Part shown: piece by piece, positions 1-10,552 of the stretch | Layout of the letters: each line of letters starts with the position of its first letter | Position numbering within the stretch: the first letter of the stretch is position 1 | NCBI RefSeq assembly: GCF_000143415.4 | Contig: NW_003314321.1 | Span: forward strand, 248,001-312,000 | From: Selaginella moellendorffii | Taxonomy: Eukaryota; Streptophyta; Lycopodiopsida; Selaginellales; Selaginellaceae | Reading direction: 5' to 3' | DNA: 64,000 nucleotides | Notes under the pieces: model-generated | What the model was told of the DNA's origin: nothing | Seen by the model: only the letters and a program-made list of their open reading frames with translations | The model's database searches: none | Made by a program: the position numbers and the translations under genes

Positions 1-596
1 GGAAGAAAGATTGTGAGAGTTAAAATTACCAACACTAGAACCCATAGACATTTGTGGGTGTATTTCCCTTTTTTCGAATGAGAGTGTGAATGAAGATCTA
101 TAAATTCTAGACAGTATGCTACAACAAACCCCTCAAGAATGTATTCTACAAAGAACCAAGTCTTTCTTTTATATGCAATAAGCTTACATCAATGATTATT
201 TTTTTTCCTTTCAAACGGTTATATGGCTTCATATAGAATCTTATTTCAAATTTAATAATTTTTTAATTCTGACAAACCTAACAACATTTACTAGTCAGAA
301 AGCATAGAGTACAAATTTAAAGAAGTGACAAGAATACTCTTTTTGCAAACATTTTATTTTATGTTCTAACAAATGTCTCTATCATTGCATGTAGTAAATA
401 TTTAAATTATTAGAACAAAAAGTGTTCTTTAGAACATTTTTATCTATATAATATATAGAGAGTTATTAAATTATTAGGTTCGCCATAACCTTAAAATTTT
501 AAAATTTATAATGTTGGTACTAAATTACAATTGAAAATTGAGCTCAACTCGTGAGCTCAACTCTTCAACTCGTGAGCTCAAGTATGGTCCGCGCCC
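1..596. other. AT-rich stretch without a recognised gene
   Basis: I see no supported gene here. The stretch is AT-rich. Near 541-585 it has a short direct repeat of the motif AACTCGTGAGCTCAA. No similarity to the retroelement terminal repeats seen later in the window was found, so it probably is flanking or older repeat DNA. Confidence 0.5.
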
Positions 597-1018
597 ATTT
601 CCACACTGAATCTACCAATCCTTCTATTGTGTAAACTAGCTATTCCATGTGAGGCAACTAGTCATCCACCTGTACCGCAGTCTCACGGTGCATACTTTCG
701 TCTATGGATACTCCACACAAGAGGAAGGACGTATGTATGGATGCCCAATGCGTACGATTTCAAATTTAGGGGTAAGAATATATCTTGTTCAAGGGTATAT
801 TATATTTTTAAGTAGTCATTAATCAATGGGAATCAAACCCTTGCCATTTGCTTCGATACCAACTGTAGCGCACCTTATCGCTCTCCCCTTAAGCTAACTG
901 GAAAAAGGGCAATTGCTTGATGAGAGAGCCTTTAGTGGCTATTTTATCCCCATTTATCCCCCAAGGTTCCAAGTATCCACAGTGACAGTATATCCAAATC
1001 TCATTCCATAATCACATA
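597..1018 (-). mobile_element. Inverted fragment of small-LTR retroelement B (LTR, primer site, start of internal region)
   Basis: Read on the minus strand, this begins at about 1016 with TGTGATTATGGAATG, runs through an LTR-like block ending GCGCTACA, and is followed by TGGTATCGAAGC (about 862-875). That resembles the primer-binding site complementary to initiator tRNA-Met. The next 270 bases match the plus-strand sequence at 15280-15553, with the same CATTGATTAATG and GGGCATCCAT words. The match ends near 597, so the copy is truncated. It abuts the left end of an old gypsy fragment. The D-loop-like TAGCTTAAGGGG and the GGTTTGATTCCC motif also resemble tRNA A and B boxes, so a tRNA-derived SINE origin is an alternative. 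Confidence 0.65.
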
Positions 1019-1019
1019 T

Positions 1020-1776
1020 GCTACATTTCCATTGAGTAAAAAACCTTTTAAATAAACCACGTACCATGAGATGGGGAAATTAGACTAAACTAAATCATCC
1101 ATTATACTCCCTAAGTGGACGATGATAGGAGTTGTAATATTGTTGTTGTCCCACTTGTATGCACATTAAGTGTTCAATAGACTTTGCTTGGACAAATGGA
1201 AGAATGTTCGTCAAATATTAATCCCATGACTTAGCATTAGCAACTCGTGGTAATTGTGAAGGTAAACCTAGCTCCATTGGGAATATTGGATCATGACCAT
1301 ATATGAGTTTATATGGTGAAGCACCAACAAAACTTTGCACCCCTGTGACATATGCATACCACAGAGACGGCAAATAACCATTCTAATCCGAATGTTGAAA
1401 ATTCACATACTTCGCAATCATTCCTTTGAATGTCTAAATGAGCCATTCCACTAAACTATTTAAAGTGTGGCATATCCCCAACCGAGACGTCAAAATATGA
1501 AATACCTCAACCATAAATGTGGGACCATTATCCAAAAAATTTACTCTAGATAAGAATGCTAGAAAACCACTCAATTGAGGAGGAAGTATCCAATAACAGT
1601 TGTATAAGCATTAGTAAAAGCACCAACTTCCACTTAACGAGTTAAATAGTCAAAAACAATAATAATATATTCATTGCTAACAATTGATCATGGAAAAGGT
1701 CCTATAAGATCAAACACCACTAACTCAAACAAATGAAAAACTACAATTGACTCCAACCATCCTTTCATTATAGCAT
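1020..1776 (-). pseudogene. Ty3/gypsy integrase and pol C-terminal relic (3' part of old copy A)
   Basis: The stretch aligns base by base with 30370-30895 of the better preserved gypsy element downstream. Shared words include AAATAAACCACGTACC, CACCCCTGTGACAT and GACGGCAAATAACCAT. It therefore corresponds to the integrase catalytic core and the GPY/F-type end of pol, read on the minus strand. It is full of stops and frameshifts. It keeps a segment of roughly 180 bases (about 1160-1335) that the 30-kb copy lacks. The match stops at about 1776, exactly where the matching sequence resumes at about 19828, so the two pieces are one element split by an 18-kb insertion. Confidence 0.75.
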
Positions 1777-1779
1777 ATG

Positions 1780-1905
1780 TGATCATGGAATGAAATTTAA
1801 ATATACTATCACCGTGAATCCTTGGAACCTTGGGGGATAAATGAGGATAAAATACCCACTAAAGGCTCTCTCACAAACAAGTATCCTTTTTTCCAGTTGA
1901 CTTAA
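1780..1905 (+). repeat. 5' LTR of element B, first part (split by transposon C)
   Basis: It starts TGATCATGGAATG and matches the 3' LTR at 19565 onward, including GGGGGATAAATG and the CCAGTTGACTTAA region. It stops in TTAA at 1902-1905. The remainder of the LTR (AGAGAGAGAAATAGAG to GTGCTACA) is found at 15256-15280. Confidence 0.75.
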
Positions 1906-1929
1906 AAGCTCTATTTCATTAAAGTGGGA
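1906..1929 (+). repeat. Left terminal inverted repeat of transposon C
   Basis: 24 bp beginning AAGCTCTATTTC and ending AAAGTGGGA. It is the reverse complement of 15228-15251 with one A/G difference. It is followed by a small internal inverted repeat, AAGTGGGA and TCCCACTT around 1921-1947. Confidence 0.85.
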
Positions 1930-2347
1930 ATTGTCATTATCCCACTTGTAAAATAAGGTTTCCAAACTTTTATATAGTATATAAATATAACAAAATTTAA
2001 CTGCATTGAGGCACATGCCATTTTATTTTAAACAAGGAAATGTCTACTCAATCACTTCTCCTCCCCCTGCCACTGCTTCACCTCTCTCTTCTCCTTGTCA
2101 TTGTCGTCCAATTTCTTTCCATCCTTTTAATATTGGCTCAGTTGCTCCGAGTCTAGGTGGAGCCCAAGTCCCCATTCAATCTTTACTTTCCCCTTATTAA
2201 TAAAACAACTTCGTAGACTTCCAATAACATGCTGTAACACTTCTAGTATAATGCAAATCCTCTCAAAGAATTGTCTTTTAATATTAATACAATGGCATGG
2301 AACCCCATGCCATAATAAGTTACATTTTTAAATAAATACATCCCATC

Positions 2348-5300
2348 TCAGACTATTATTTTTTGCCTCCAACGCCTATACAATAATCTTGGAATTTCAT
2401 CACTCTCCACACTATCAGGATTTAAACCCAATAGTAATGCCATCTCTTCTCTAATACGTCCACGCTCATGTTCAGTGGTTGAAGAACCCATCCGGTTGAG
2501 CAGATTATGGAGATGCGGATAGTGCTTGGCTAGACAATATACATGCCATAAATGATGACTGGTGTTTGTCCGATCAAATGGCTTCTGATATACCGTTCCA
2601 TCTGCCATTTGGTTGATTTCTGTAGCCACCTCCTGGACTGGCCGGTTCTCTATCACCATTGCTCCAAGCCGTTTTGCAAGGTCCCCCAGAACATACGGTT
2701 TCTTCTCCCTAGTTTCCATATTGCAAGAGATGGGGTGCATTGCATATGTGTGCGTGTTCGCTGCAATTTTAATCGGCGAGTCATCGATGATGAGGATTTC
2801 ACTTGACCTAGCAGTCCGGTTCATCACTACAGCCTCTGGCTTGACGAAGATGGGCTTGCTACCCCTCACATGGACCATAGTCAAACAATCCTCCTGCGTT
2901 AGGAGAAAGTCAAATGGTAATATTACTTACGTCTGATCGTGCATCATCTGTAGCAACGTTAATGCATTGTGGCACATCATGGATGTCCAAACTCCCAATT
3001 GCAAATTGAACACGGCCCTCTGTTTTAAGTGTCGCATGGTCATTATTAGATCCCGCAGTTTCTCCCGTGTGATTAATGTGAATCTGTCTCTTTTGACCAA
3101 CTTGCGACCGCAGGCTTTGGAGGGTGCAGTGACATTCGAGGACGAGCCACGCTCATGGGAGAAAAGGATACCGTTCAGATCAAAAACGATACAGTACCTT
3201 CGCTGTGACTCTGAAATGAAATGCGTCAGCATAAAAAATGGTACAAGTCAATTTTACCATCTACAATATTAGCGAATGGTGCTCCCGATGGTCGTTCAGA
3301 GGGTTTTGGTCGAGGAAACGTGAAGGGCGGAAATACTCTCCTCTGCAATGTGGGGTCAATCGCATCCGATGGCGTGTGGGCACATGCCATTTCAGCTGTA
3401 GACTCTGGTACAACTGGCTCAACAGTGGCATGGGGTGGTTCCAATGGCGTGTGATCACACGCCATTTCAGTTGGTGCCTCCATTGGCAAAGTGGACATGA
3501 CCGAACAGGCAGCAGGGGCGGTGTAGGGAGGTTCCAACGGCGCGTAGTCAGACAATTGGGCACACGTTGAGTCCGTTGGAAATGAGGATACGACCGGCTC
3601 GGTGGCTGGGGCGGCCTCATGCGGGTCCAATGGCGCCTGGTCACCGTCAGTTGGATACGTGGACAAGATTGACTCAGTGGTATGGGCAGCATCAAGTGGA
3701 GCGTGGTCAGCTTGCTTGGCGTTGATATGGATAGTAGCCTCCACCAGCTCTGATGACTCTTGCAGGAAAGTAGAGTCCATTGGCGGATCCATATGCATGT
3801 CCAAATATCTCCCTTCGATTGAGATGGTATCCTCCCGTGCTACTAAAAACAAACTCATTAGCACATTGAATCGACTATACTGTATTTACCATCAACTGCT
3901 ATTGAGGAACTAGGACCGATATCACTTGGGCGCACTGCTGATTCTGAAGGATTGGACATACGTTTCGACCCTTGCTTGGCACTATCCTTCCTCGACACTA
4001 AAGGCTAGAGTTTGTAAATTCAACTGAATAATCTCTACTTACCATTTGCTCTGCGACCTACATAGACAATGTTAGAAATGGTAAAAGGTTAGGAATGGAT
4101 GTACTATTATTTACCTGATGGTTTGTCTTGTATAACCTTCCTCCGCTACTCTTTGGCCACCTCAGGCTGGCCATCGTCGTCATCATCATCGTCGTTGTTA
4201 TTGTGATCGTCACCATTGTGAGGACCATCCAAGTCCTCTTCGTCCTCCTCTTCTTTGTCCTCCTCTTCGTCCTTCTGCTCTTCCTGCTCATTATCTTTCT
4301 CTAGCTCCTCATCCCCCTCCTGCATTTCTTCCATAGGCTGCTCAGGCTGGATGGCTTGTTCTTCCAGGACCATCTTGGGAAAATCATCTGGCCGAGTCTC
4401 CATCTCAAAATACAACACATCCATAGCCTGTTTTAGTGTGTGACCTAGGACCGTATCCTCACCCGACTGTCTTAACATGGTTTCTGCACGTTCTTGCACC
4501 CTTCGAAGACGACGAGATGAGAAAAACGTGGCCCTGACTTGAAAAGCATCCCTCATCCATTGTACCTCTCCATTGAGATTGGGGAAGGGGAGTCCGCCAT
4601 AGGAATCTGAGTCAGAAGGTGGTGACTGGCTGCTTTCACTCAGCCCTTGATCTACAATGAATGGCATGAGCACACACGCCATAACCGCGAGGCATTACCT
4701 ATCATCTTTTCGTTGCCCTTCTTCCTTTTCGAATCAAACGCCTCTGATCCCGACGACTGTCCAACGTGCTTTCGCTTTTTATGACCACTGTCAGTTTGAG
4801 CTTGGCTGGTGCTTGCCTGTTTTGCCTTTCAAGAAGTGTCTCCTGCAAGGAATGGCATGAGACCACACGCCATTGCAAATATAATTTGTACCTCCTTTTT
4901 TCCTATTGCTTGTCTGTTTGTCCTTCTTCGACGCGCCACTAGTGCGCTTTTCAGTCCTCGTGTCTGAATATTCACAACAATCTATAATTAAAATGGCGTG
5001 AGGCCTCACGTGACCTTACCTTGTGCAAGTTGTGAGCTCGGCCCAACATGGGTATTTTCAACAGTAGCTGTTAACGCCGTTTCAGCATCTGGGGGTGGCC
5101 ACGCTCCTGCATACAGAGCTTGTGAGATAACATTTAAACTTAAAGTGTGTACTCACCAGGTTCACAGAGAAGATACTGTTTTTCTTTGGCAACTGTAATT
5201 ATATGCTCCATTGAAGTCACCTCTTCAATGAAGTTTGTCACCGCAACACACGGGACACCCTTGAGTAGTGCGGCTCGAAAGAATAGTCCGCCGCAGTTGT

Positions 5301-7955
5301 ACTCGACAACGCATTTGCCCTTGGAGTCGGAAGCAGGTGACCCACCCGCTATTGTGTTGAAGACCCAGTTGAGCATTTCCCATGCTGCACCTGGAGCTTT
5401 CTTTGGATTCGAAAGCTCCATAGCCGTCTTCAGTTCCTCAGGCACGGGTAAATTGACCTCCCTCAGATCAATTCGATCGGCCTTGTCGAACGAAGCTAGG
5501 AAGTCACTCCAGTCCCACTCTGCTGCAGGACCAATAACAAGGGCGAGTGTGATGATGCGGACATTCGTCGGTATCTTCTTCTTAGCCATTATCCCATGGA
5601 TCTCCCGCATCTCCTTGCCTTTCAACCGAGCCTTCATCTCGTTCAAGGCCTTCCAGAATTTGTGATAGGATTCGGAGTTGTAGATCATATAGTGGACTGA
5701 AGATTCCACCTCCGCAAGTCCCACCATTAAGTCAATGATGGAGCTGACTTCGTCTGCATGAGTGATCTCCTCGTTTGTGAAGTCCACCACACAAAAGATG
5801 TTCTTGACCTGCTCATCTCCGCGGGAAACGATGCTCCTCCACCTTTGATCCTCATCCAAATTCACGTATACCCAGTAAGGTTCTCGATAGGCCTTTGCTG
5901 CGGGGTCGAGCTGTTTCTGAAGCCGGCGGTCGACATCCCTCTTAATGAAATTTGGATACTGATCCAACTTCTCAGCTTTACTTTTCGTGGCATCCCGCAG
6001 CAGATCGATGAACTTGGGGGCCCCCTTCACGTACTCGTCGATGTCTTCATTTGACAACTCCAGCGCTTCCATCATCTCTTGCGTGGTGTCGATGCTCACC
6101 CTCTCCACGGCCACTTGCTCGAAGATCCAATCCTTCAATAGCGCACGAGCTCTCAAAGTCGTGCACAAGTCCTCGTATGTCACAATATGGCCGGGAGTCA
6201 TTTTGGTCTTGTTGAAGACTACCTCACCACGTAGAAGAGCATTAGCCACTATCAGAAGGTCGTCGTCGTCTAGAGACCACGAGAAACGCAAGGCGTTGAG
6301 CTTCAAATCATTGGGCTTCCGGCCGTCCTCCACACCCATTGAGTTTAGCAACTCCCCGTCATGGTACCTCCTCAGCACATCTACCCATTTGTCAAAAACA
6401 ACTTTTGTCGCGAGTAGAATGTTATGGATGCTGAGTGTGTCATTGACCCCCAGTGTTTTCGAGAGAAGACTCGAGAATTCCTGCAATGGAAATGGCGTGA
6501 GGCCACATGCTATGCCACATGCAACGAGGCTTACCTGCCAGGCGCTAGTTGCTAGTGCACGTCCTTGTCCTGGTTTTTGTGGCTTCTTCAGTTGAACCCA
6601 GAGCTTCCGTGTTCGTGCCAATGTCTCGTGCAGACCCGATTTGTAGCACGTTTCTTGCTTGACATTCTGTGCGTGGGAGATGTATATGATAGATCGGAGG
6701 GGCGAGTTGCCTTTTATCAGGCGGACAACTCTTGTCTTGAAAACTTTCTTCACCTCCTCGCCCACCATAATATCCACAACTATCTCTTGCATCGCCAAGC
6801 TAGAATGCTGCCCGGAGACGGCATAGAACCGGATGTTCTGATCGTCCAACACCTTCCTATTGATCAAGTCTGGAAACCTCGTCTCGCCCTTCATTGTTCG
6901 GTAGTAGGGGATCACGTCTGCGATGTCGAGTGTTACTGGACTTGCCAGCATCTTCTGCTTCAGTTTCTCCACCCACTCATCAGATACTAGCCTGTGGTTG
7001 TATTTGCTTTGGATGTCGATACGGCTCACGTCGATTGTATATACTTTGTTGGAATAGTAACAAGTACTATTATCTGCGATGATTTTTGCTGCCTCTTCTT
7101 GCTCTTTCTGCTCTTTGCGGCTCTTCTTTTTGGTGGGTGTAGTGTTCGAACCCGAGGCAATGGCATCACCGAGTAGCTTCTTTTTTGGAGCAGGAGAGTC
7201 GGATGTCGACTTGAGCTTGACCACCCTTTTCTGCTTCGGGGTAGTTTCCAGATCGACCCCCTTCCCCTTCGCTTTGCGAACTGGAGGCACTCTCAACGGC
7301 TCAATGTTGGAATATAGTTTTTGAACATCGCCGTAGGTGAGGTCCGTGGATTCCATGTGATCTTCATAGACCCGCAGCGTCTTTGAAATTGTGGGCCTCC
7401 TGGACAACCTCTCCCTAGCTCCCTCTAGGAATTCCTCATAGCCGCTGCCCCCCTCTGGGAAGCCACTAGGATGTGCAAGGTGGATCTTGAAGGCAGACGC
7501 TGTCTCTACCACAAGTGCCAGTCCATATTCTTGCATGGAACTGCATGGAGTGTCTGTCACTTGGATGAGGATCCCCATGCATTCTTTTCTCCCACCATCT
7601 GTGTTGTACAGCCTTAGATCCTCGCCTTCCATCCCAAAAGTCCAACTGGTGAGCTCCTCCCCCTTCTCTGCATCCACATTGACAATGGCTGGAAGAAGAA
7701 CGCAATTCCTCGCCTGTTCAGAAATGCACAACAATTAGAGCTAACAGATGAAAAGCTAGCAGCTGGAAATAACGTTAGGCCACACGCCATTCACCACTGC
7801 ATCAGATGTCTTGAGGCTGCATCCTAAGATGGCGTGAGGCTACACGCCATCTGTAACCGGACTGCACTCGAGAGCCCAATCAGTGCATGCCAATGTTGCT
7901 ACTGAATGGCATGTGGCCTCATGCCATTTTCTACTTGGCTTAAAAGACTTACCAT
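2348..7955 (-). CDS. Large multi-exon element-borne gene: ParB/sulfiredoxin-like segment, acidic linker, FCP1-like phosphatase C-terminus (possibly decayed)
   Basis: A plausible start is ATG at 7955-7953, directly followed by an intron (7952-7714) and then exon 7713-6535. A 54-bp stop-free intron (6481-6534) follows, then exon 6480-5157, with further short exons to 2348. The segment at about 7050-6670 reads IDVSRIDIQSKYNHR and, about 70 residues on, VSGQHSSLA. This resembles the N-terminal ParB/Srx fold (GxHR-type motif). Downstream come lysine-rich runs, an acidic E/D tract (4290-4150), Pro/Thr repeats (3700-3330), then FDLNGILFSHE (about 3190) and LIIDDSPIK (about 2795), motifs of FCP1/NIF phosphatases. 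The first motif has N where catalytic DxD has D. My splice model meets one in-frame TGA near 4838 and phase breaks near 4150 and 2935, so the gene may be a pseudogene. Five or more introns contain the element's palindrome. Confidence 0.55.
6481..6534 (-). other. 54-bp stop-free intron carrying a palindrome copy
   Basis: On the minus strand the donor is CAG|GTAAGC and the acceptor CATTGCAG|GAATTC. The length is a multiple of three and it has no stop, so the reading frame stays open if the intron is kept. Its core is the ATGGCGTGAGGCC palindrome copy at 6492-6513. Confidence 0.7.
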
Positions 7956-8162
7956 TTGAAGCCGAATGGAGGCGTGACAATCGAGGCCGGACTCGCTGGC
8001 GAATGTGCACTGTGTGTGCAGCGGATTGTAGCAGCAAGGCTACTCTGCCACTTACAGTTGGAGAGTGGCGCTGAAATCTCCCGGGACGCCAAGTGGGCTG
8101 CGTGTGGGTGGCGGAGTGGGCGGCGGAGTTGGCGGCGAAGTTACAAATTGGGTGTGTCTTGA

Positions 8163-8330
8163 AGTGGACGCCGATGCACACGAGCGCGATGCGAGCGCGA
8201 GTGTGATGCAAGCACGAGTGGACGCCGATGCACACGAGAAACCTGTAGAGAAGGTAGATGAGCGCGAATGTGAGCGTGATCGCGAGTGGGAGCGCGATGC
8301 GAGCGCGAGTACGAAGCAAAATGCAAAACC
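8163..8330. repeat. GC-rich imperfect tandem repeat (unit about 55 bp, GAGCGCGATGCGAGCG words)
   Basis: GTGGACGCCGATGCACACGA occurs at about 8164 and again at about 8219. Around these are GAGCGCGATGCGAGCGCGAG words at about 8179 and 8290. The repeats create spurious open frames on both strands. Confidence 0.65.
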
Positions 8331-8377
8331 TAACCTCACACACGCGAAATGTCACGACGGTTGGTAATCCCGCCACG

Positions 8378-8563
8378 TCATCATTCCTCGGACTTGGGCG
8401 CCACCATTAATTTCTGGATCGCCGCGCGCATGCATGCACGTGAAATCCAAAAGAAATCCGCAACGTCATCATTCCTCGGACTGCATGCACGTGAAATCCA
8501 AAAGAAATCCGCAACGTCATCATTCCTCGGACTGCATGCACGCGAAATCCAAAAGAAAGATCA
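8378..8563. repeat. 51-bp tandem repeat, about three copies
   Basis: Units start CATGCACGTGAAATCC at 8433, 8484 and 8535. The second part, CGTCATCATTCCTCGGACT, is also present at about 8378 as a partial leading copy. The first two units are almost identical and the last is truncated, which points to recent slippage or unequal exchange. Confidence 0.85.
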
Positions 8564-9231
8564 TGATTGGGATATCATTTAATACCCTCGCTATATTTAT
8601 ACCATGCATGATTGGATATTCCAAAGCATCTTGTATTTCCAAAAATGCCAGATGTTCAGCTAAATAAAGAATGGTATACAAAAAATCCCAAAAAATGCAC
8701 CAAAAATGCTCGGCGTCATCTGGCGTTATCTCTTGAATGGCGTGGGGCCGCATGCCATTTTCAGGGGCACATAGGAGTATATTCCTAGAATATTCTGACA
8801 CACGCGAGATTTTTTTGAGTTTTCTAGAGATCCAACCGTTAGATCGCAACTAGATTTTACAGAATGGTATACAATGTCTTTCTTGATGACCCTGCAAAGA
8901 AGCATCTCGATCGGACACCACATGAGACCACACGAGCCTTACAATGTTTCAGGGGCATTTGCCATAGATCCGACCGTTATTTTGCTCCAAGATTTTACAG
9001 TTTGGTGTGCATTGACCTTTCCATCGACACTGCAAAGGGACATCACAATCAGATGTGGGATCACAAGAAACTAACTTCACTAACTCTGGTTTCACCAAGA
9101 TCTACGTAAGGAGTTATGAAATGAAAGGACCCTCTCTATTGAAATGTGTTTATGGTCCTAGGGGCATTGTGACATATCAAAGGATTTTGCATCAAGTTTT
9201 GTATTTGCATGTTTATCAAGCTATTGAATTG

Positions 9232-9258
9232 CTAAACCCTAAACCCTAAACCCTAAAC
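9232..9258. repeat. Interstitial plant telomere-type repeat
   Basis: About 3.5 units of CCCTAAA in a row, the plant telomere sequence, inside transposon C. It could serve as a cluster of telo-box promoter motifs, or be a relic of break repair. Confidence 0.85.
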
Positions 9259-10552
9259 ATGTGGCAAATGCTGCGTGAAGAAAGATGCCCTTTCTGGGCA
9301 AATGCTGTAAGAGGCAGATGCCGAGCAAATGTATCTCAGGCTAGCGAAGGGGACAAACGAAAGCTAGCTATAAACATGACGGGATGCAAATAGATTACTA
9401 GGCTGGTCCTGCGAAAATCAAAAACCATAATTGAAAACATTGAAAATGCAAAAAGAAAGGTTTATAATATTTTTGAATTTTAAGCAACCAAAGGAATGTA
9501 AATAGGGCATGTGTTTGTAAGTTTAAAAATGCCTCAACCACTTAAATTCCCAAGTAAATAAAGCTATTTCTATTTTTGGTACAGATAAACTTTATAGCGT
9601 GTGGGCTCATGCAATTTTGAACCCAAAAATGCACCAAAAAATGCTCGACTAGCATTATTCTTTGAATGGCGTGTGGCCTTATATTGCCATAAATGGACGT
9701 ACACACACAGCATAATTATTCCTTTACACGGCGAATAATCTTGGTGCGGATCGCTGATATGGCATGGCAAAGTTCAAATCACTGACATGGCACAGCTGGA
9801 TCGAGGCAAGGACATGATGTGACAAAGTTCAACCTCCGACAACAAAGTCTAGAAGCTACTCAGTTTGAAATTTGTCAGAGGAATCATAAGATCTGGTTTG
9901 TCAGAGGATTTGATGTGACGTTCAAGCGTGTGTTATTTTTGAATTCTCGAACTCATTCCTAGGTCTATCATTTTTGTGTGCCGTGTTCTTGGTTCCGCTG
10001 AGCGCAGTGAGCGTTGCTTGTGTAAGCGGCGTTGTGAGCTGTGGTTTATGCGTCTACGAGTGGTTGCGGCATTGCGAGCGCCATTGCGAGCGGCAGTTTA
10101 TGCGAGTGGCAGTTTGTGCGAGCGGAGCTACGAGCAGTTGCGGTGTTGCGAGCGGCGCTACAAGTAGTTGCGGTGTTGCGAGTGGCACTGTCTTTGGTGT
10201 GGCTACCGCTTCCTCTTAATATTCGGCACTTGTGCTTCCTGGTATGTTCACCATGGAATGGCTTAGGACCACATTTAGAAATGGCATGAGGACACATGCC
10301 ATCTTGGGCCCTTGCAATTTCATGGCTAGCGTATTGTCATGTATGTTTTTACTTGCCTGCAGCTGTGTGTATATCAAGATGGCATGAGGCCTCATGCCAA
10401 TTTTGTGAATGCGAAATTTCACGTGGGTGTCAATAGCATGTTTGAATAATGGCATGTGGCCTCATGCTATTGAGGTTGTTTGGTATGTTATGATTTAGGC
10501 CATTCTCCAATCATTTTTTGCATGGTCTTAACTTCTTTTCTGCACTTTCAGA

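Larger units (their letters stand above)
7956..10552. other. Divergent inter-gene region of transposon C with tandem repeats
   Basis: No credible coding gene is seen between the two divergent element genes. The region holds GC-rich tandem repeats (8163-8330 and about 10040-10195), a 51-bp tandem repeat (8378-8563), telomere-like repeats (9232-9258) and seven or more palindrome copies. It is the likely promoter and control region of both genes. Confidence 0.6.

Noticed and set aside
7840-8376. 178-codon minus frame and other frames over the GC-rich tandem repeat
   Set aside because: The frames follow the repeat periodicity and contain palindrome copies; no motif or conserved start was seen.
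9974-10289. Overlapping plus and minus frames rich in Ala, Ser and Arg
   Set aside because: They reflect GCGAGCGGC-type tandem repeats upstream of the transposase relic.
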